From Ceratotherium simum simum (taxonomy: Eukaryota; Chordata; Mammalia; Perissodactyla; Rhinocerotidae): DNA of 64,000 nt. The notes beneath the pieces are model-generated. The model was not told the origin of the DNA and ran no database searches. It saw only the letters and a program-made list of their open reading frames with translations. This document shows positions 1 to 10,525 of the stretch, in pieces. Each line of letters opens with the position of its first letter. The stretch's first letter is position 1. A program made the translations under genes and the position numbers. Location of the stretch: the NCBI RefSeq assembly GCF_000283155.1, contig NW_004454181.1, positions 22,028,079 through 22,092,078 on the forward strand, written 5' to 3'.

Positions 1-254
1 CCAGACTGAACACTCACAGAAGGCTGCAGGGAAGTTGGAGTTTCAACTGCTAGTCCTGGAAGCTTGCCTGAAAAATCCCTCCCCACCCTCAACTCGTCTC
101 TATTCTTTAACGCCCAAGCATTTTCCTTCCATCTTCAGTACAGGAACATTCTTTTGTAACTACCCCTGGTATCTGGAACGTTTTCCTCTAGAGTAGACAA
201 CATCTGGGTAATCTGCCTGAATCATGACTTATCCATCTTTTCTAAAGCTGTGCA
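1..254. other. Unassigned non-coding sequence
   Basis: No open frame, repeat or motif is recognised before the CA microsatellite. Confidence 0.5.
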
Positions 255-260
255 TGCACA

Positions 261-292
<32 letters not shown>

Positions 293-313
293 TACACACA
301 CACACATACACAC
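255..313. repeat. (CA)n microsatellite
   Basis: CA dinucleotide run interrupted by a few CATA units. Likely length-polymorphic. Confidence 0.95.
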
Positions 314-329
314 CTCTGTAGTCAAGTTT

Positions 330-690
330 ATGCCAAATGAAACCACCTTTCTGGTTCTGACTGGACCAGAGATAGACACATGACCCAAGATCCATCAGTC
401 AGATTCACTCATCTGGGAATTTGGAATCTCTGGACGGTTTGGGCTAATATGAGCTTAGAGCTAAGGACACTATTTTGGGGAGCTTCTTCAGCTCCCCAAG
501 AAAGATGCAGGAAGCAGACACACAGGGAGCTCCAGAGCCTCATTTCAGTCCCTTCAAAGGCTTAGCTGAACTTCCTGCTTTAAAATTCTATGAAATACTC
601 CTGTATTTTTCCAATAAATTACCTCTTTTTGAATTAAATTCATTAGCATTAGTAACTGTTACTTGTAACCTAAACAGCCTCCACTAAGAC
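330..690 (+). repeat. LTR-like fragment (MLT1/MaLR-type candidate)
   Basis: The right part holds CCAATAAATTACCTCTTTTT followed by a GTTACTTGTAACC stretch and AACAGCCTCC. This order (AATAAA-type signal, then a ...TTACTTGCAACC... terminal segment) matches a dispersed eutherian LTR group I associate with MLT1/MaLR. Related ends recur near 9.8 kb and, antisense, at 52.6 and 54.4 kb. Family assignment is from memory. Confidence 0.35.
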
Positions 691-1395
691 ATGCAATAAA
701 GGAATTTTATATAAATGCAAATATTGCTGGAAATTTCACTCTCCAGAAGCCCAAGATAAGGCAGAAGTGAGCACTTTCTCTCTGTAATAAATTTTCAGGC
801 AAAAATAACAATGATGATGATAAAGAGTTGTTTATATATTTTACTTTTCCAAGTGTGCCTACTAGTTTATATTATTTAATCAGGAATGCTGTTATGGCAC
901 TTCAGACCCTGCTAGCAGGTGGTAAAACCGAAGCACAGAAAAATACCCTCATCCATCCCAATTTTTTTGTATTCCTGGATCTTCTGCGTAGTCATGTTTG
1001 GAATAATTGGTTTGAAGATTCATAGCATTATTTGAGATGGATGGATCATTGACTATGAGAGACTAATTATCACCTGATCTTTTCTTTTTTGAAAGTAACA
1101 TAGCTAAATTCCTCTACCTGCTTACAGTGAAAATAACATATATTCACATTTTCCTTGTGGCGAGAGGTTGTTCATATTTTCAAACACCAGAGCTGGCATT
1201 TAACATGCAAGATTACTGGCTGTACAAAGTTCAAAGTATGAAAAATATGCATTCTGTTCATAACATATTTGCAAGAGCAGAAGAATGTATGCATCCTATT
1301 AGCACTATTATTTTTTCCTTTGATTGTACCTAGATATAATGCTCTACCTCCTAACTCAATAATCTGTTATGTTTTCAAGTGGTTTCTCTCCATCT
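691..1395. other. Unassigned non-coding sequence
   Basis: AT-rich. Only short random open frames are present and no repeat is assigned. The part around 850-940 could be a very old MIR, but too little matches to call it. Confidence 0.45.
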
Positions 1396-1399
1396 ACCA

Positions 1400-1600
1400 A
1401 CTGCCCTTCCTGTCCCCCTCTCACTTCTGTGGGCTTTCATAACACCTGGTTTTTTATGCTTGCTTGTATCTCAACAAATATCACACTGCATTAACATCCG
1501 TTTGGCTGTATGAGGCTGGGAACTTGCCGAGGGCAGGAAATTTATCCTTTGTATTCTCAGCGTCTACTACAATGTCTAGTAAACAAGCAATTATCACTGT
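1400..1600 (+). repeat. L2 LINE 3' end
   Basis: Matches the L2 3' region layout: pyrimidine-rich text, then GCCGAGGGCAGGAAATTTAT (usual form GAGGGCAGGGACTGTGT), TTTGTATTCTCAGCGTCTA and a CAATGTCTAGTAAACAAGCA ending. Ancient and decayed. Confidence 0.6.
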
Positions 1601-1829
1601 TTGCTGGATGGTAAAAAGTGAGCATATATGTCAGGGACAAAGAGCACGTCAGTTTAGACTTTGTGGGTATCAATTCATGTTTATTACCTAAGTACATGCT
1701 CTTTTATTCATGGTACGCATTTATGCTAAAAGCTCTGGGGAAGAGAAGGATGGAAAAAAAGCATAAGACATTATTCTAACTTTGAAGAAGGTTATAAAGA
1801 AAGTACTTACACAAAACATGCCATGACTA

Positions 1830-1881
1830 TTTTTTTCCAGCTTTATTGAGATACGATTGGTAAATAAAAATTGTATATATT
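1830..1881 (-). repeat. Old antisense L1 3'UTR, left part
   Basis: CCAGCTTTATTGAGATACGA is the antisense 3' end of old mammalian L1 (L1M-type). It continues at 3962 after the younger L1 insertion; the two halves join in the expected order. Confidence 0.75.
1866..1881. repeat. Target-site duplication, left copy
   Basis: AAAAATTGTATATATT, identical to 3957-3972 on the other side of the L1. The left copy belongs to the older host element. Confidence 0.85.
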
Positions 1882-3487
1882 CACAGCCAACATCATACTC
1901 AACGGGGAAAGACTGAAAGCCATTCCTCTGAGAACAGGAACGAGGCAGGGCTGCCCACTCTCACCACTCCTGTTCAACATAGTACTGGAGGTTTTGGCCA
2001 GAGCAATTAGGCAAGAAAAAGGAATAAAAGGAATCCAAATAAGTAACGAAGAAGTGAAACTCTCACTATTTGCAGATGACATGATTGTATATATAGAAAA
2101 CCCTAAAGAATCTGTTGGAAAACTATTAGAAACAATCAACAACTACAGCAAAGTTGCAGGGTACAAAATCAATCTACAAAAATCAGTTGCATTTCTATAT
2201 GCTAATAATGAACTAACAGAAAGAGAGCTCAAAAAGATAATACCATTTACAATTGCATCAAAAAGAATAAAATACCTAGGAATAAATCTTACCAAGGAGG
2301 TGAAGGACCTATACAATGAGAACTACAAGACATTATTGAAAGAAATCCATGATGACATAAAGAAATGGAAAGATATCCCATGCACGTGGATTGGAAGAAT
2401 AAACATAGTTAAAATGTCTATATTACCTAAAGCAATCTACAGATTCAATGCAATCCCAATCAGAATCCCAATGACATTCTTCACAGAGATAGAAAAAAGA
2501 ATGCTAAAATTTATATGGGGCAACAAAAGACCCCGAATAGCTAAAGAAATCCTAAAAAAAAACAACAAAGCAGGAGGCATCACAATCCCTGACTTCAAAA
2601 CATACTACAAAGCAATAGTAATCAAAACAGCATGGTACTGGTACAAAAACAGACACACAGATCAATGGAACAGAATTGAAAGCCCAGAAATAAAACCACA
2701 CATATACGGACAGCTAATTTTCAACAAAGGTGCTAAGAACATGCAATGGAGAAAGGAAAGTCTCTTCAATAAATGGTGTTGGGAAAACTGGACAGCCACA
2801 TGCAAAAGAATGAAAGTGGACCATGTGCTATCGCCATTCACAAAAATTAACTCAAAATGGATCAAAGACCTGAAGGTGAGACCTGAAACTATAAAACTCA
2901 TAGAAGAAAATATAGGCAACACACTATTTGACATTGGTTTTAAAGGAATCTTTTCGGATGACATGCCTAACCAGACTAGGGAAACTAAAGAAAAAATAAA
3001 CAAGTGGGACTTTATCAGATTAAAGAGCTTTTATAAGACGAATGAAACCAGAATCAAGATGAACAGACAACCAACCAGCTGGGAGAGAATATTTGCAAAA
3101 CATACATCTGACAAGGGGTTGATCTCCATAATATATAAAGAACTCACACAATTGAACAACAAAAAAACAAACAACCCGATCAAAAAATGGGCAGAGGAAA
3201 TGAACAGACACTTCTCCAAGGAAGATATACAGATGGCCAATAGGCACATGAAAAGATGCTCAACATCACTAATCATCAGGGAAATGCAAATCAAAACAAC
3301 ACTAAGATACCACCTCACGCCTGTTAGAATGGCTATAATCACCAAGACAAAAAACAACAAATGTTGGAGAGGATGTGGAGAAACAGGAACCCTCATAACA
3401 CAGCTGGTGGGAATGCAAATTGGTGCAGCCTCTATGGAAAACGGTATGGAGATTCCTCAAAGAATTAAAAATAGAGATGCCCTATGA
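1871..3487 (+). pseudogene. L1 ORF2 remnant: reverse transcriptase, main open segment
   Basis: This 538-codon open segment encodes the middle and C-terminal part of L1 ORF2, the reverse transcriptase and endonuclease that copies L1 RNA at the target site. Visible marks are the [15 protein letters not shown] block near residues 23-37 and the catalytic pair as LFADDMIVY near residues 66-74, then the thumb-like region and the C-terminal part with WTATCKRMK. The endonuclease and first part of the RT are missing because of 5' truncation. The first few codons come from the target duplication, so the apparent ATG is not native. The frame is lost close to 3396-3400, where one extra base appears compared with the usual L1 pattern; the last ~28 residues are therefore out of frame. 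It is not functional. Confidence 0.92.
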
Positions 3488-3956
3488 TCCAGCCATCCCA
3501 CTACTGGGAATCTATCCAACGCACCTGAAATCAACAATCCAAAGAGGCTTATGCACCCCTATGTTCATTGCAGCATTATTCACCATAGCCAAGAAGTGGA
3601 AGCAACCTAAGTGTCCCTTGACTGACGATTGGATTAAGAAAATGTGGTATATATATACAATGGAATACTACTCAGCCATAAAAAAAGACAAAATCGTCCC
3701 ATTTGCAACAACATGGATGGGCCTGGAGCGTATTATGTTAAGTGAAATAAGCCAGAAAGAGAAAGACAAACACTGTATGATCTCACTCATATGTGGAATA
3801 TAAACCAACACATGGACAGAGAAAACTGGACTGTGGTTACCAGGGGCAGTGGGGGTGTGCACAAGGCGTGAAGGGAGTCATATATATGGTGATGGACAAA
3901 CAAAAATGTACAACCCAAAATTTCACAATGTTAGAAACCATTAAAACATCAATAAA
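1882..3956 (+). mobile_element. 5'-truncated L1 LINE (ORF2 from RT domain to 3' tail)
   Basis: Insertion of about 2.1 kb that begins inside the reverse transcriptase domain and ends in a short A-rich tail. It is bounded by a perfect 16-bp target-site duplication. Truncation at the 5' end is typical of target-primed reverse transcription. The single visible frame break and the intact duplication suggest a fairly young, lineage-specific copy. The 3'UTR runs from about 3804 and includes GTACAACCCAAAATTTCACA. Confidence 0.92.
3420..3803 (+). pseudogene. L1 ORF2 C-terminal segment after frameshift
   Basis: Continues ORF2 in the next frame and ends at a natural stop at 3801-3803. Residues such as [32 protein letters not shown] and MEYYSAIKK are the conserved L1 ORF2 C-terminus. 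Together with 1871-3487 it forms one decayed ORF2 with a single break. Confidence 0.92.
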
Positions 3957-3972
3957 AAAAATTGTATATATT
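3957..3972. repeat. Target-site duplication, right copy
   Basis: AAAAATTGTATATATT, identical to 1866-1881. It merges with the L1 A-tail on its left. Confidence 0.85.
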
Positions 3973-4220
3973 TAAGGTGTACAATGTGATGCTTTGATAA
4001 ACACATATATTGTGAAATGATTACCACAATAAAGCTAATTAACATATCCATCACCTCACACAATTACCCTTTTGCATGTGTGTATGTGCTAAGGGCACCT
4101 GAGATCTCCTCTCTTAAATTTCAAGTATACAATATATCATTACTCACAATAGCCGCCATACTGCCCATTAGGTGTCTGGAACTTATTCATCTTATAACTG
4201 AAAGCTTCTACCCTTTGAAA
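3973..4220 (-). repeat. Old antisense L1 3'UTR, right part
   Basis: AAGGTGTACAATGTGATGCT, GTGAAATGATTACCACAATA and AGCTAATTAACATATCCATC are hallmark antisense 3'UTR text of old L1s. This is the second half of the host element interrupted at 1881. Confidence 0.8.
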
Positions 4221-4237
4221 CATGTCATGACTATTGT

Positions 4238-4470
4238 CATCATCATTAGCTTATTTATTGATCACCTATTATATATCAGGCATTCTCAAGTTCTTTACAT
4301 GCATTATTTCATTTAATTCTCACAAGCCCTTTTGAGGTAGATGCTATTACTATTTCCACTTTACAGATTAAGAAACTGAAGCTCACAAAGTTTTACATAA
4401 TTTGCTCAAGGCCACATAGCTAATAAGTGGCAGGACAGAATTTTGAACTCAAGTCTTCCTATGTCTAGAT
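4238..4470 (+). repeat. MIR SINE
   Basis: MIR core order: ...TTATTGATCACCTATTATAT, TTTACATGCATTATTTCATT, CCACTTTACAGATTAAGAAA, CTCAAGGCCACATAGCTAAT. Ancient tRNA-derived SINE. Confidence 0.85.
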
Positions 4471-4474
4471 AGGA

Positions 4475-5135
4475 AACTATATTCCAGAAAGAACTATACC
4501 AACTCCAAGGGTACAAAGAGTACAGAGAAGAGAGAGAGGGACGAGGCAGGACAAAAAAACTCTTGATATATCTCAGAGCATACTTACTTGGACGTAAAGC
4601 ATATATTGTAAAATTGCAACACTTCTAAGTAATTTTTCTTAAGAAAAGCCCTTAAGTAATGATACAAAACAGTTTCTATAGTAGTTGAAAGCTTGATGAT
4701 GAGCCAAATTTACTGCCAAAGGTTAAATTGGAAGGCTCCCAGGCATTATGGCAGAGAATGGCGCAGGCCTTGTGTGGGATTTATTGTTCCTGAGGAGAGC
4801 AGCAGCCCCAGCACCACTAATCAGATCATACATCAGCAGAGTGATTACTGTTGACTCTTCTAGACACACAGAAAGACAAACAAGTGGCTTGAAAGTAAAC
4901 GAAAGCAGAGTCTCTCTAGCTCCCTCATCTCACACGAGAGAGGTATGAATCACCTTGGTAAAGGATTCATCATCTTTAGGTGTCACCTGGGTCATAACAG
5001 AGGTGTTAAGTTGTGGGCAGGATGGCTCATATCAGAGATACAAAAGGAAGAAGCCAAGAAGAATAAGCCAATAACAACATCCAAAAACTATCGGTGAGAC
5101 TGAATTCCCTTTATGGGCACGTTTGCATAAACAAG
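4475..5135. other. Unassigned non-coding sequence
   Basis: Includes a GAGAGAGAGG purine stretch near 4530. No gene or repeat recognised. Confidence 0.45.
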
Positions 5136-5139
5136 TGAT

Positions 5140-5290
5140 TGGAGAGAGCACTGAATCGGGAGTCTAGAAATCTGAATTCTACTCCCAGTTCTGCCATTAG
5201 CTATCCTGTAGGATTTTACTGAAATATCTGAGCCTTCATTTCGCCCGTTATCAAATAAATGGTTGGCTGATAAACCCTTTAGTTCTTAAT
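5140..5290 (-). repeat. MIR-type SINE fragment
   Basis: Antisense MIR text: AATCTGAATTCTACTCCCAG, TTCTGCCATTAGCTATCCTG, CTGAGCCTTCATTTCGCC. Confidence 0.65.
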
Positions 5291-5339
5291 TTTTTTTAAC
5301 TGGTATTTTACAGGTGGAAGCATGTTATTTGTGGAAATT

Positions 5340-5500
5340 CTGGTAGATTGGAAGTCAGGACACCTGGGTTCTAGTCAGTTCGCCCAGTTGAGAAATCCCC
5401 TTCCCCTCTCTGAGCCACAGTTTCCCCATCTCTAATAAAGATATTTAATTAGACAGTCTCCAAAGCCTCTTTTAGCTACAGAGGTCTTTGAATCTATGTT
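5340..5500 (-). repeat. MIR-type SINE fragment
   Basis: GACACCTGGGTTCTAGTC then CTCTGAGCCACAGTTTCCCC and a final CAAAGCCTCTTTTAGCT segment match the antisense MIR/MIR-like consensus. A second MIR lies just upstream. Confidence 0.65.
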
Positions 5501-6225
5501 TTATTAATCTCACAATATTAACTTTAGGAAATAACGTGGGTGATCATTTTGCCTCTAAGAGGAAGGAATCTTTTCTGCTCACCCGGGAGTCAAATGCAAG
5601 TAAAATTCTGAAATAAAAACAGCAGAAGGATAGATCAGGTTCTGACAATACTAACAAATCTATGTCCTTATCCACAGGGGGAATGTATGGGCTAGATTTT
5701 TACAGGTAGAAACAGAAAGAACATTTCCAAAACTTTCCTGGTGAGAATACAAATGCAAATACAGGTTTGCTAGCTGGAATTCAGCTGTACAGAGTCACAA
5801 GGTCAGAGCTGCTGGTAAAATGGCATGGGTGCAAACTTACACATAATGACAATATACAGTCATAACATTTCCTTATCCCACCATCTTCTCTCCCATAACA
5901 TGGTGCAGTGCGAGTGTGTCCGCGTGAGTGTGTGTGTGTATTAATGTGTTTAAAGCAAACCTAGAGTCTCTGACTGACAGGTTTTGGCAGTGCTCCGTGA
6001 CAAACACCAAGGGAGATATGTGTTAAAGCATCAAAGTGAATTTTCAAACAGCCTATTAAGTAGCAAAATTCAAGATTTATGCACATACTACCATCTCAAC
6101 ATCTTGGGAAACTCCATCCACCCAATAGTTAAGTCAGAATATCAGCTACTGCGAAGACAATTCTAATTTCAAGACTAATCTTTCTAGACATTTTTTAAAG
6201 CAATGATATCACTGGAAACTTTAGA
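5500..6225. other. Unassigned non-coding sequence
   Basis: Contains a short imperfect GTGTGAGTGTGTGTGTG run near 5925-5940. Otherwise nothing recognised. Confidence 0.45.
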
Positions 6226-6453
6226 GGTACCTAGCATTTATGGAGATTTCCACGGGCCATGCAGTGTGCTAAGCACTTTCTAGGCACGTTCTTGTTAAAT
6301 CCTCACGAACATATAAGAGCTAGACATGAACTTATTTCCATTTTAAAAGTAAGAAAACTGAAACCCAGAGATTAAGTTCTTTGCCTCAGGTCACACACAT
6401 ATTTAGCAGTAGGGCTGGCTTTTGAATCAAAGGTGTCTAACTTCAGAGCTCTT
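6226..6453 (+). repeat. MIR SINE
   Basis: AGTGTGCTAAGCACTTTCTA, TTTCCATTTTAAAAGTAAGA, CAGGTCACACACATATTTAG and a GGTGTCTAACTTCAGAGCTC end follow the MIR order. An L1 inserted at its 3' end (target copy AGAGCTCTT at 6445-6453). Confidence 0.8.
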
Positions 6454-7802
6454 TCTTTTTTTTATTTTATTAAGATCATACTGGCTTACAACATTGTGTA
6501 AATTTCAGGTGTATGTTATTATATTTCAGTTTCTATGCAGACTGCATCGTGTCCACCAACAATAGTCTAGTTTTTATCCATCACCAGACATATGCGCCCC
6601 TTTACTCCTTTCGCCCTCCCCCGACCCCCTTCATGTCTGGTAACCACGAATCTGTTCTCCTTATGTATGTTACATACATATCTTCCACATATGAGTGAAA
6701 TCATATGGTATTTGTCTTTCTCTGTCTGACTTATTTCGCTTAGCATAATACCCTCAAGGTCCATCCATGTTGTCACAAATGGCATGATTTCATCTTTTTT
6801 ATGGCTGTGTAGTATTCCATTATATATATATACCACATCTTGTTTATCCATTCATCCATTGATGGACACTTGGGTTGCTTCCACATCTTGGCTATTGTGA
6901 ATAATGCTGCAATGAACATAGGGGTGCACATATCTTTTTGAATTATTGATTTCATCTCTGGATAAATACCCAGTAATGGAATAGCTGGATCATATGGTAT
7001 TACTATTTTTAATTTTTTGAGAAATCTTCATACTGTTTTCTATAGTGGCTGCACCAGTATGCATTCCCACCAGCAGTGTATGAGAGTTCCCTTCTCTCCA
7101 CATCCTCTCCAATACTGTTATTTCTTGTTAATTATAGCCATTCTGATGGGTGTGAGGTGATATCTCATTGTAGTTTTGATTTGCATTTCCCTAATAATTA
7201 GTGATGTTGAAGATCTTTTCATGTGCCTGTTGCCCATCTGTGTATCTTCTTTGGAAAAATGCCTGTTCATATCTTCTGCCCATTTTTTGATTGGATTGTT
7301 CATTTTTTTTGTTGCTGAGTACTATGAGTTCTTTATATAGTTTGGAAATTAACCCCTTGTTGGATATATGGTTTGCAAATATTTTCTCCCAGTTGGTGGG
7401 TTGTCTTTTTGTTTTGTTCATGGTTTCCTTTGCTGTGCCGAAGCTTTGTAGTCTGACGTAGTCCCATTTGTTTATTTTTCCTTTTGTTTCCCTTGCCTGA
7501 GCAGACATAGTATTCAAAAAGATACTGCTAAGACCAATGTCAAAGAGTGTACTGCCCGTGATTTCTTCTAGGAGTTTGATGGTTTCAGGTCTTACATTCA
7601 AGTCTTTAATCCATTTCGAGTTAATTTTTGTGTATGGTGTAAAATAATGGTCTATTTTCATTCTTTTGCATGTATCTGTCCAGTTTTCCCCATAGTATTT
7701 ATTGAAGAGACTTTCTTTTTTCCATTGTATGTTCTTGGCTCCTTTGTCAAAAATTAGCTTTCCATAGATGTGTGGGTTTATTTCTGGGCTCTCAATTCTG
7801 TG
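6454..7802 (-). mobile_element. Antisense 5'-truncated L1 LINE
   Basis: The T-run at 6453-6480 is the antisense tail, followed by 3'UTR and ORF2 C-terminal sequence. Truncated at about 7802. AGAGCTCTT is duplicated at 6445-6453 and 7803-7811. It is more decayed than the 1882 copy. Confidence 0.88.
6567..7661 (-). pseudogene. L1 ORF2 C-terminal remnant (several frame breaks)
   Basis: Minus-strand frames at 7191-7661, 7118-7303, 6773-6955 and 6567-6851 together cover the ORF2 C-terminal part: [20 protein letters not shown], then [20 protein letters not shown], then MFIAALFTIAKMWKQPKCPS and IMEYYTAIK. The RT catalytic region is absent. At least three frame changes are needed to follow it, so it is a dead copy. 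Confidence 0.88.
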
Positions 7803-7811
7803 AGAGCTCTT

Positions 7812-8262
7812 AAATCCTGCATAGCTGCTATTCTCTTAGAGCTCCTCCAGTTCTGCTATTGAGTTGCTATAGAAAAATGGATGAGTTATTGCAAAATGCC
7901 CCAATCTAGCTTTTCCAGCTAGAAAAAGAAAACAATAATGGCAGTAAAATCTCTTTGTCTTTCTTACTGTAAGGGACAACATAAGATACAAATTTTCAAA
8001 TAAATCAAACCATGCAATGCTTATGAGAGTAGAGGCAAGCCACTTTCTATTTTCATGGCTGGGTTTTCTAATCTATCAATTCATTAAAACAACTTCCTTA
8101 TTTCACACAACTGTAGTGAAGATGACAATTTTTTTTAAACGTGAAAATTCTTCGGAAAATTGAAAAGCTATATATAATTTAGTTTTCATTATTTTTATAA
8201 TCATTTGAACATAATAAGATAAAAGGTAGTAGTTGGAAAAGAAAAAAATTCCTTTGCTCCCT
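7812..8262. other. Unassigned non-coding sequence
   Basis: AT-rich sequence to the right of the L1. No repeat or gene recognised. Confidence 0.4.
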
Positions 8263-8306
8263 AGATTTTATTTTAAATAAAATAGATTTTATTTAAAATA
8301 AAATCT
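8263..8306. repeat. Perfect AT-rich inverted repeat (21-bp arms)
   Basis: The arms 8263-8283 and 8286-8306 are exact reverse complements, separated by AG. Composition is A/T apart from one G in the left arm, one C in the right arm and the spacer. It can form a hairpin or cruciform. Confidence 0.9.
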
Positions 8307-9126
8307 TCCTTCAAAACTGTATCTCATATGATAAGGGACTTTAGAAGCTTGAAAGATCATTTTTGCAAGGAGGAACATTTGCATCCAAAGGAAATTCCAT
8401 GATTACTCAATTGTTCCAATCACCCATTCTTGAGGGGCAAATTTGGAGGGGGCAACTATCAGGAAAAGTTGTCCAGAATTTTTTCAATCAGCATCATTTT
8501 GACCATGACAGTGATATAATCAGCAACTCCTCATTCACACAGCAGTGAGCATTAGCACCCACTTTGCAGATGGGAACCATGAAGAATCTGGCTACACAAA
8601 GAGAAATTACTCTGGTGTACAAACTGAGCAGTTTACAGTTTTAGAAATACAGTTGGCTGTTTTATACATTTAACTAAATATATGCCACATCCATGAGTTT
8701 TAACTTTAAAGTTTACACATAATATGACATTTGATGCTTAGAATGAGAGGTGTATATGTTTTGGCTAAAAGCTAGGTAATTTCTTTAGGAGGGGGAAAAA
8801 GAATAGTAAATTCAATCTGTCTAACCTGCAGCCCCAAACACTTGTAAGTTTTGCAGATGCGATGCCTGATGATCATAGCTATTTCCTTTTGAGTACTGAC
8901 TGAGTTTGACTCTGTGGCATGAAATGCAAAACTTACACATCTTAAACTTACTTGTAAATATAGAAACTCAGTTATATTTGTTAGTGGTCATTAAAAAAAT
9001 CAAAATCAAGTCAAACTTGCTAGAAGTAGCAAAAACTAACAATGAGTTCTTCAGTTTAAAGTATAAAATGAGGCTCAGTATTGAACTTGCTTCTTGCTTC
9101 CCCAAATGTGAAAGAGGCCGGTTATA

Positions 9127-9133
<7 letters not shown>
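8307..9133. other. Unassigned non-coding sequence
   Basis: Short chance frames only; no repeat assigned. Confidence 0.4.
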
Positions 9134-9161
<28 letters not shown>

Positions 9162-9162
9162 T
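9134..9162. repeat. (CA)n microsatellite
   Basis: Uninterrupted AC/CA run after TATATACATATAT. Confidence 0.95.
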
Positions 9163-9339
9163 CTCATGTGACTATTTTAATTCTATTAAATCTGAAAACA
9201 GCACCCACTATGTTATATGGATTAACAAATCTGAGTCGTATGCAATACTGTAAGAGATACCGTTGGTTGGCAAATTTAGCAGTCATTTCTTCCTTTCTTC
9301 TTTGCTAAGAGAATTCCAATTTGTTTACCCTTCTCTAGA

Positions 9340-9830
9340 TGGTGACATCCTTCAGGAAGGCTGGACTACTCCCTAGCTGCAGGGAAAAATCTTGATTATT
9401 CTAAGCCAATTAGGGTGGTTTTATTCTGATTGTAAAAAAATTGCTTTAGGCATGGACTTGTGCCCCAATTTTGGCCAATAAAATGTAAAGCAACATCTGC
9501 TTGGGGACTTCTAGAAATATCTTCCCATTCTGAATAAAGGAAAAATATTGGATGCTCCAATTTTCAAATTGGTCACTGTTCTGGGGGTTTAATGCTTTGA
9601 ATTGCTTTGAACTTGGTAGTCCACAGAAGAGGATAAGCCATTATGCTAAGAACGGTAGAGAGGAACAATGGAAAGAAACTGGGTCCATGACGCTTAAATA
9701 CTGGATTAACCAACTTGGGAACCTATCTCTAGACTGCTTACAGGATAAGATAATAATATTCTTATTATTTGACTTTTTGATTATTTTTTTCTGTTACTTG
9801 TAGCCAAAAGCACCTAAACTGCTACAAACT
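9340..9830 (+). repeat. LTR-like element (MLT1/MaLR-type candidate)
   Basis: Sequence such as AAGCCATTATGCTAAGAACG, GAAACTGGGTCCATGACGCT, TGGATTAACCAACTTGGGAA and the terminal TTCTGTTACTTGTAGCCAAA match a dispersed eutherian LTR consensus I recall as MLT1-like. Non-coding. Confidence 0.45.
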
Positions 9831-9834
9831 TCCA

Positions 9835-10186
9835 CCCCTACACTAAAAATTCCAGCTCTGCCATAAGCCCACTGCTGAACATATATAGTCTTAAAATAAT
9901 TCAGGTCATCCACACTAATGGCTTCCTCTATGTTATATAATTGGTTGTAAAAAATTGGGTCATGGGATATACGGTGTTTTTAGCAATTTTACCTTGTCTG
10001 ATAAACTAAAGGTGATGCTTCCTTAAGATATCAGGAAAGACAAATGGTATCAGAAAGAGTTTGATCTTAACACGTAAATTCTACATCATAACCTTTTCGC
10101 ACAGTCATAACGCATATTATTGTATTCAAGGCTCTGAGAAGTCTTGCAGCCATAAAACCTGATTAACTTTATTGTACTTGATCAGG
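9835..10186. other. Unassigned non-coding sequence
   Basis: Nothing recognised. Confidence 0.4.
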
Positions 10187-10300
10187 AGTTTGTTTCCCAA
10201 CCTTATTTAATCACAGAACCCCTTTTTTCCCCCACATAAAACATGTTAACTGATCCAGCACAATGAACACTCCTCAAAATACACTTTGAGAAGCATTAAC
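10187..10300. repeat. hAT-type MITE fragment candidate
   Basis: TTTCCCAACCTTATTTAATC, CACAGAACCCC and ACACTTTGAGAAGCATTAAC resemble the ends of Charlie-type non-autonomous elements (a ...TTTGAGAA... terminal motif). Confidence 0.4.
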
Positions 10301-10398
10301 TTACACTAAGAATTTTTACTTAAGTACCTTGGAACAAAATGTGTTGAAGAAACTTCACCATTTAAGCTTGCCTATTTATAATAAAATGTCTTAAAATG

Positions 10399-10525
10399 AA
10401 AATAAGTAACAATTATTAAATGCTTACTCTGGACCAAGCACTGTCAGAACCACTTTAACTCATCAACTGCAGATACTATGATGAACCTCATTTAACCCAT
10501 GAGGACAGTGAGGCACAGAAAGACG
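10399..10525 (+). repeat. MIR SINE fragment
   Basis: ATTATTAAATGCTTACTCTG, ACCAAGCACTGTCAGAACCA and CCCATGAGGACAGTGAGGCA match the MIR core. Confidence 0.75.
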
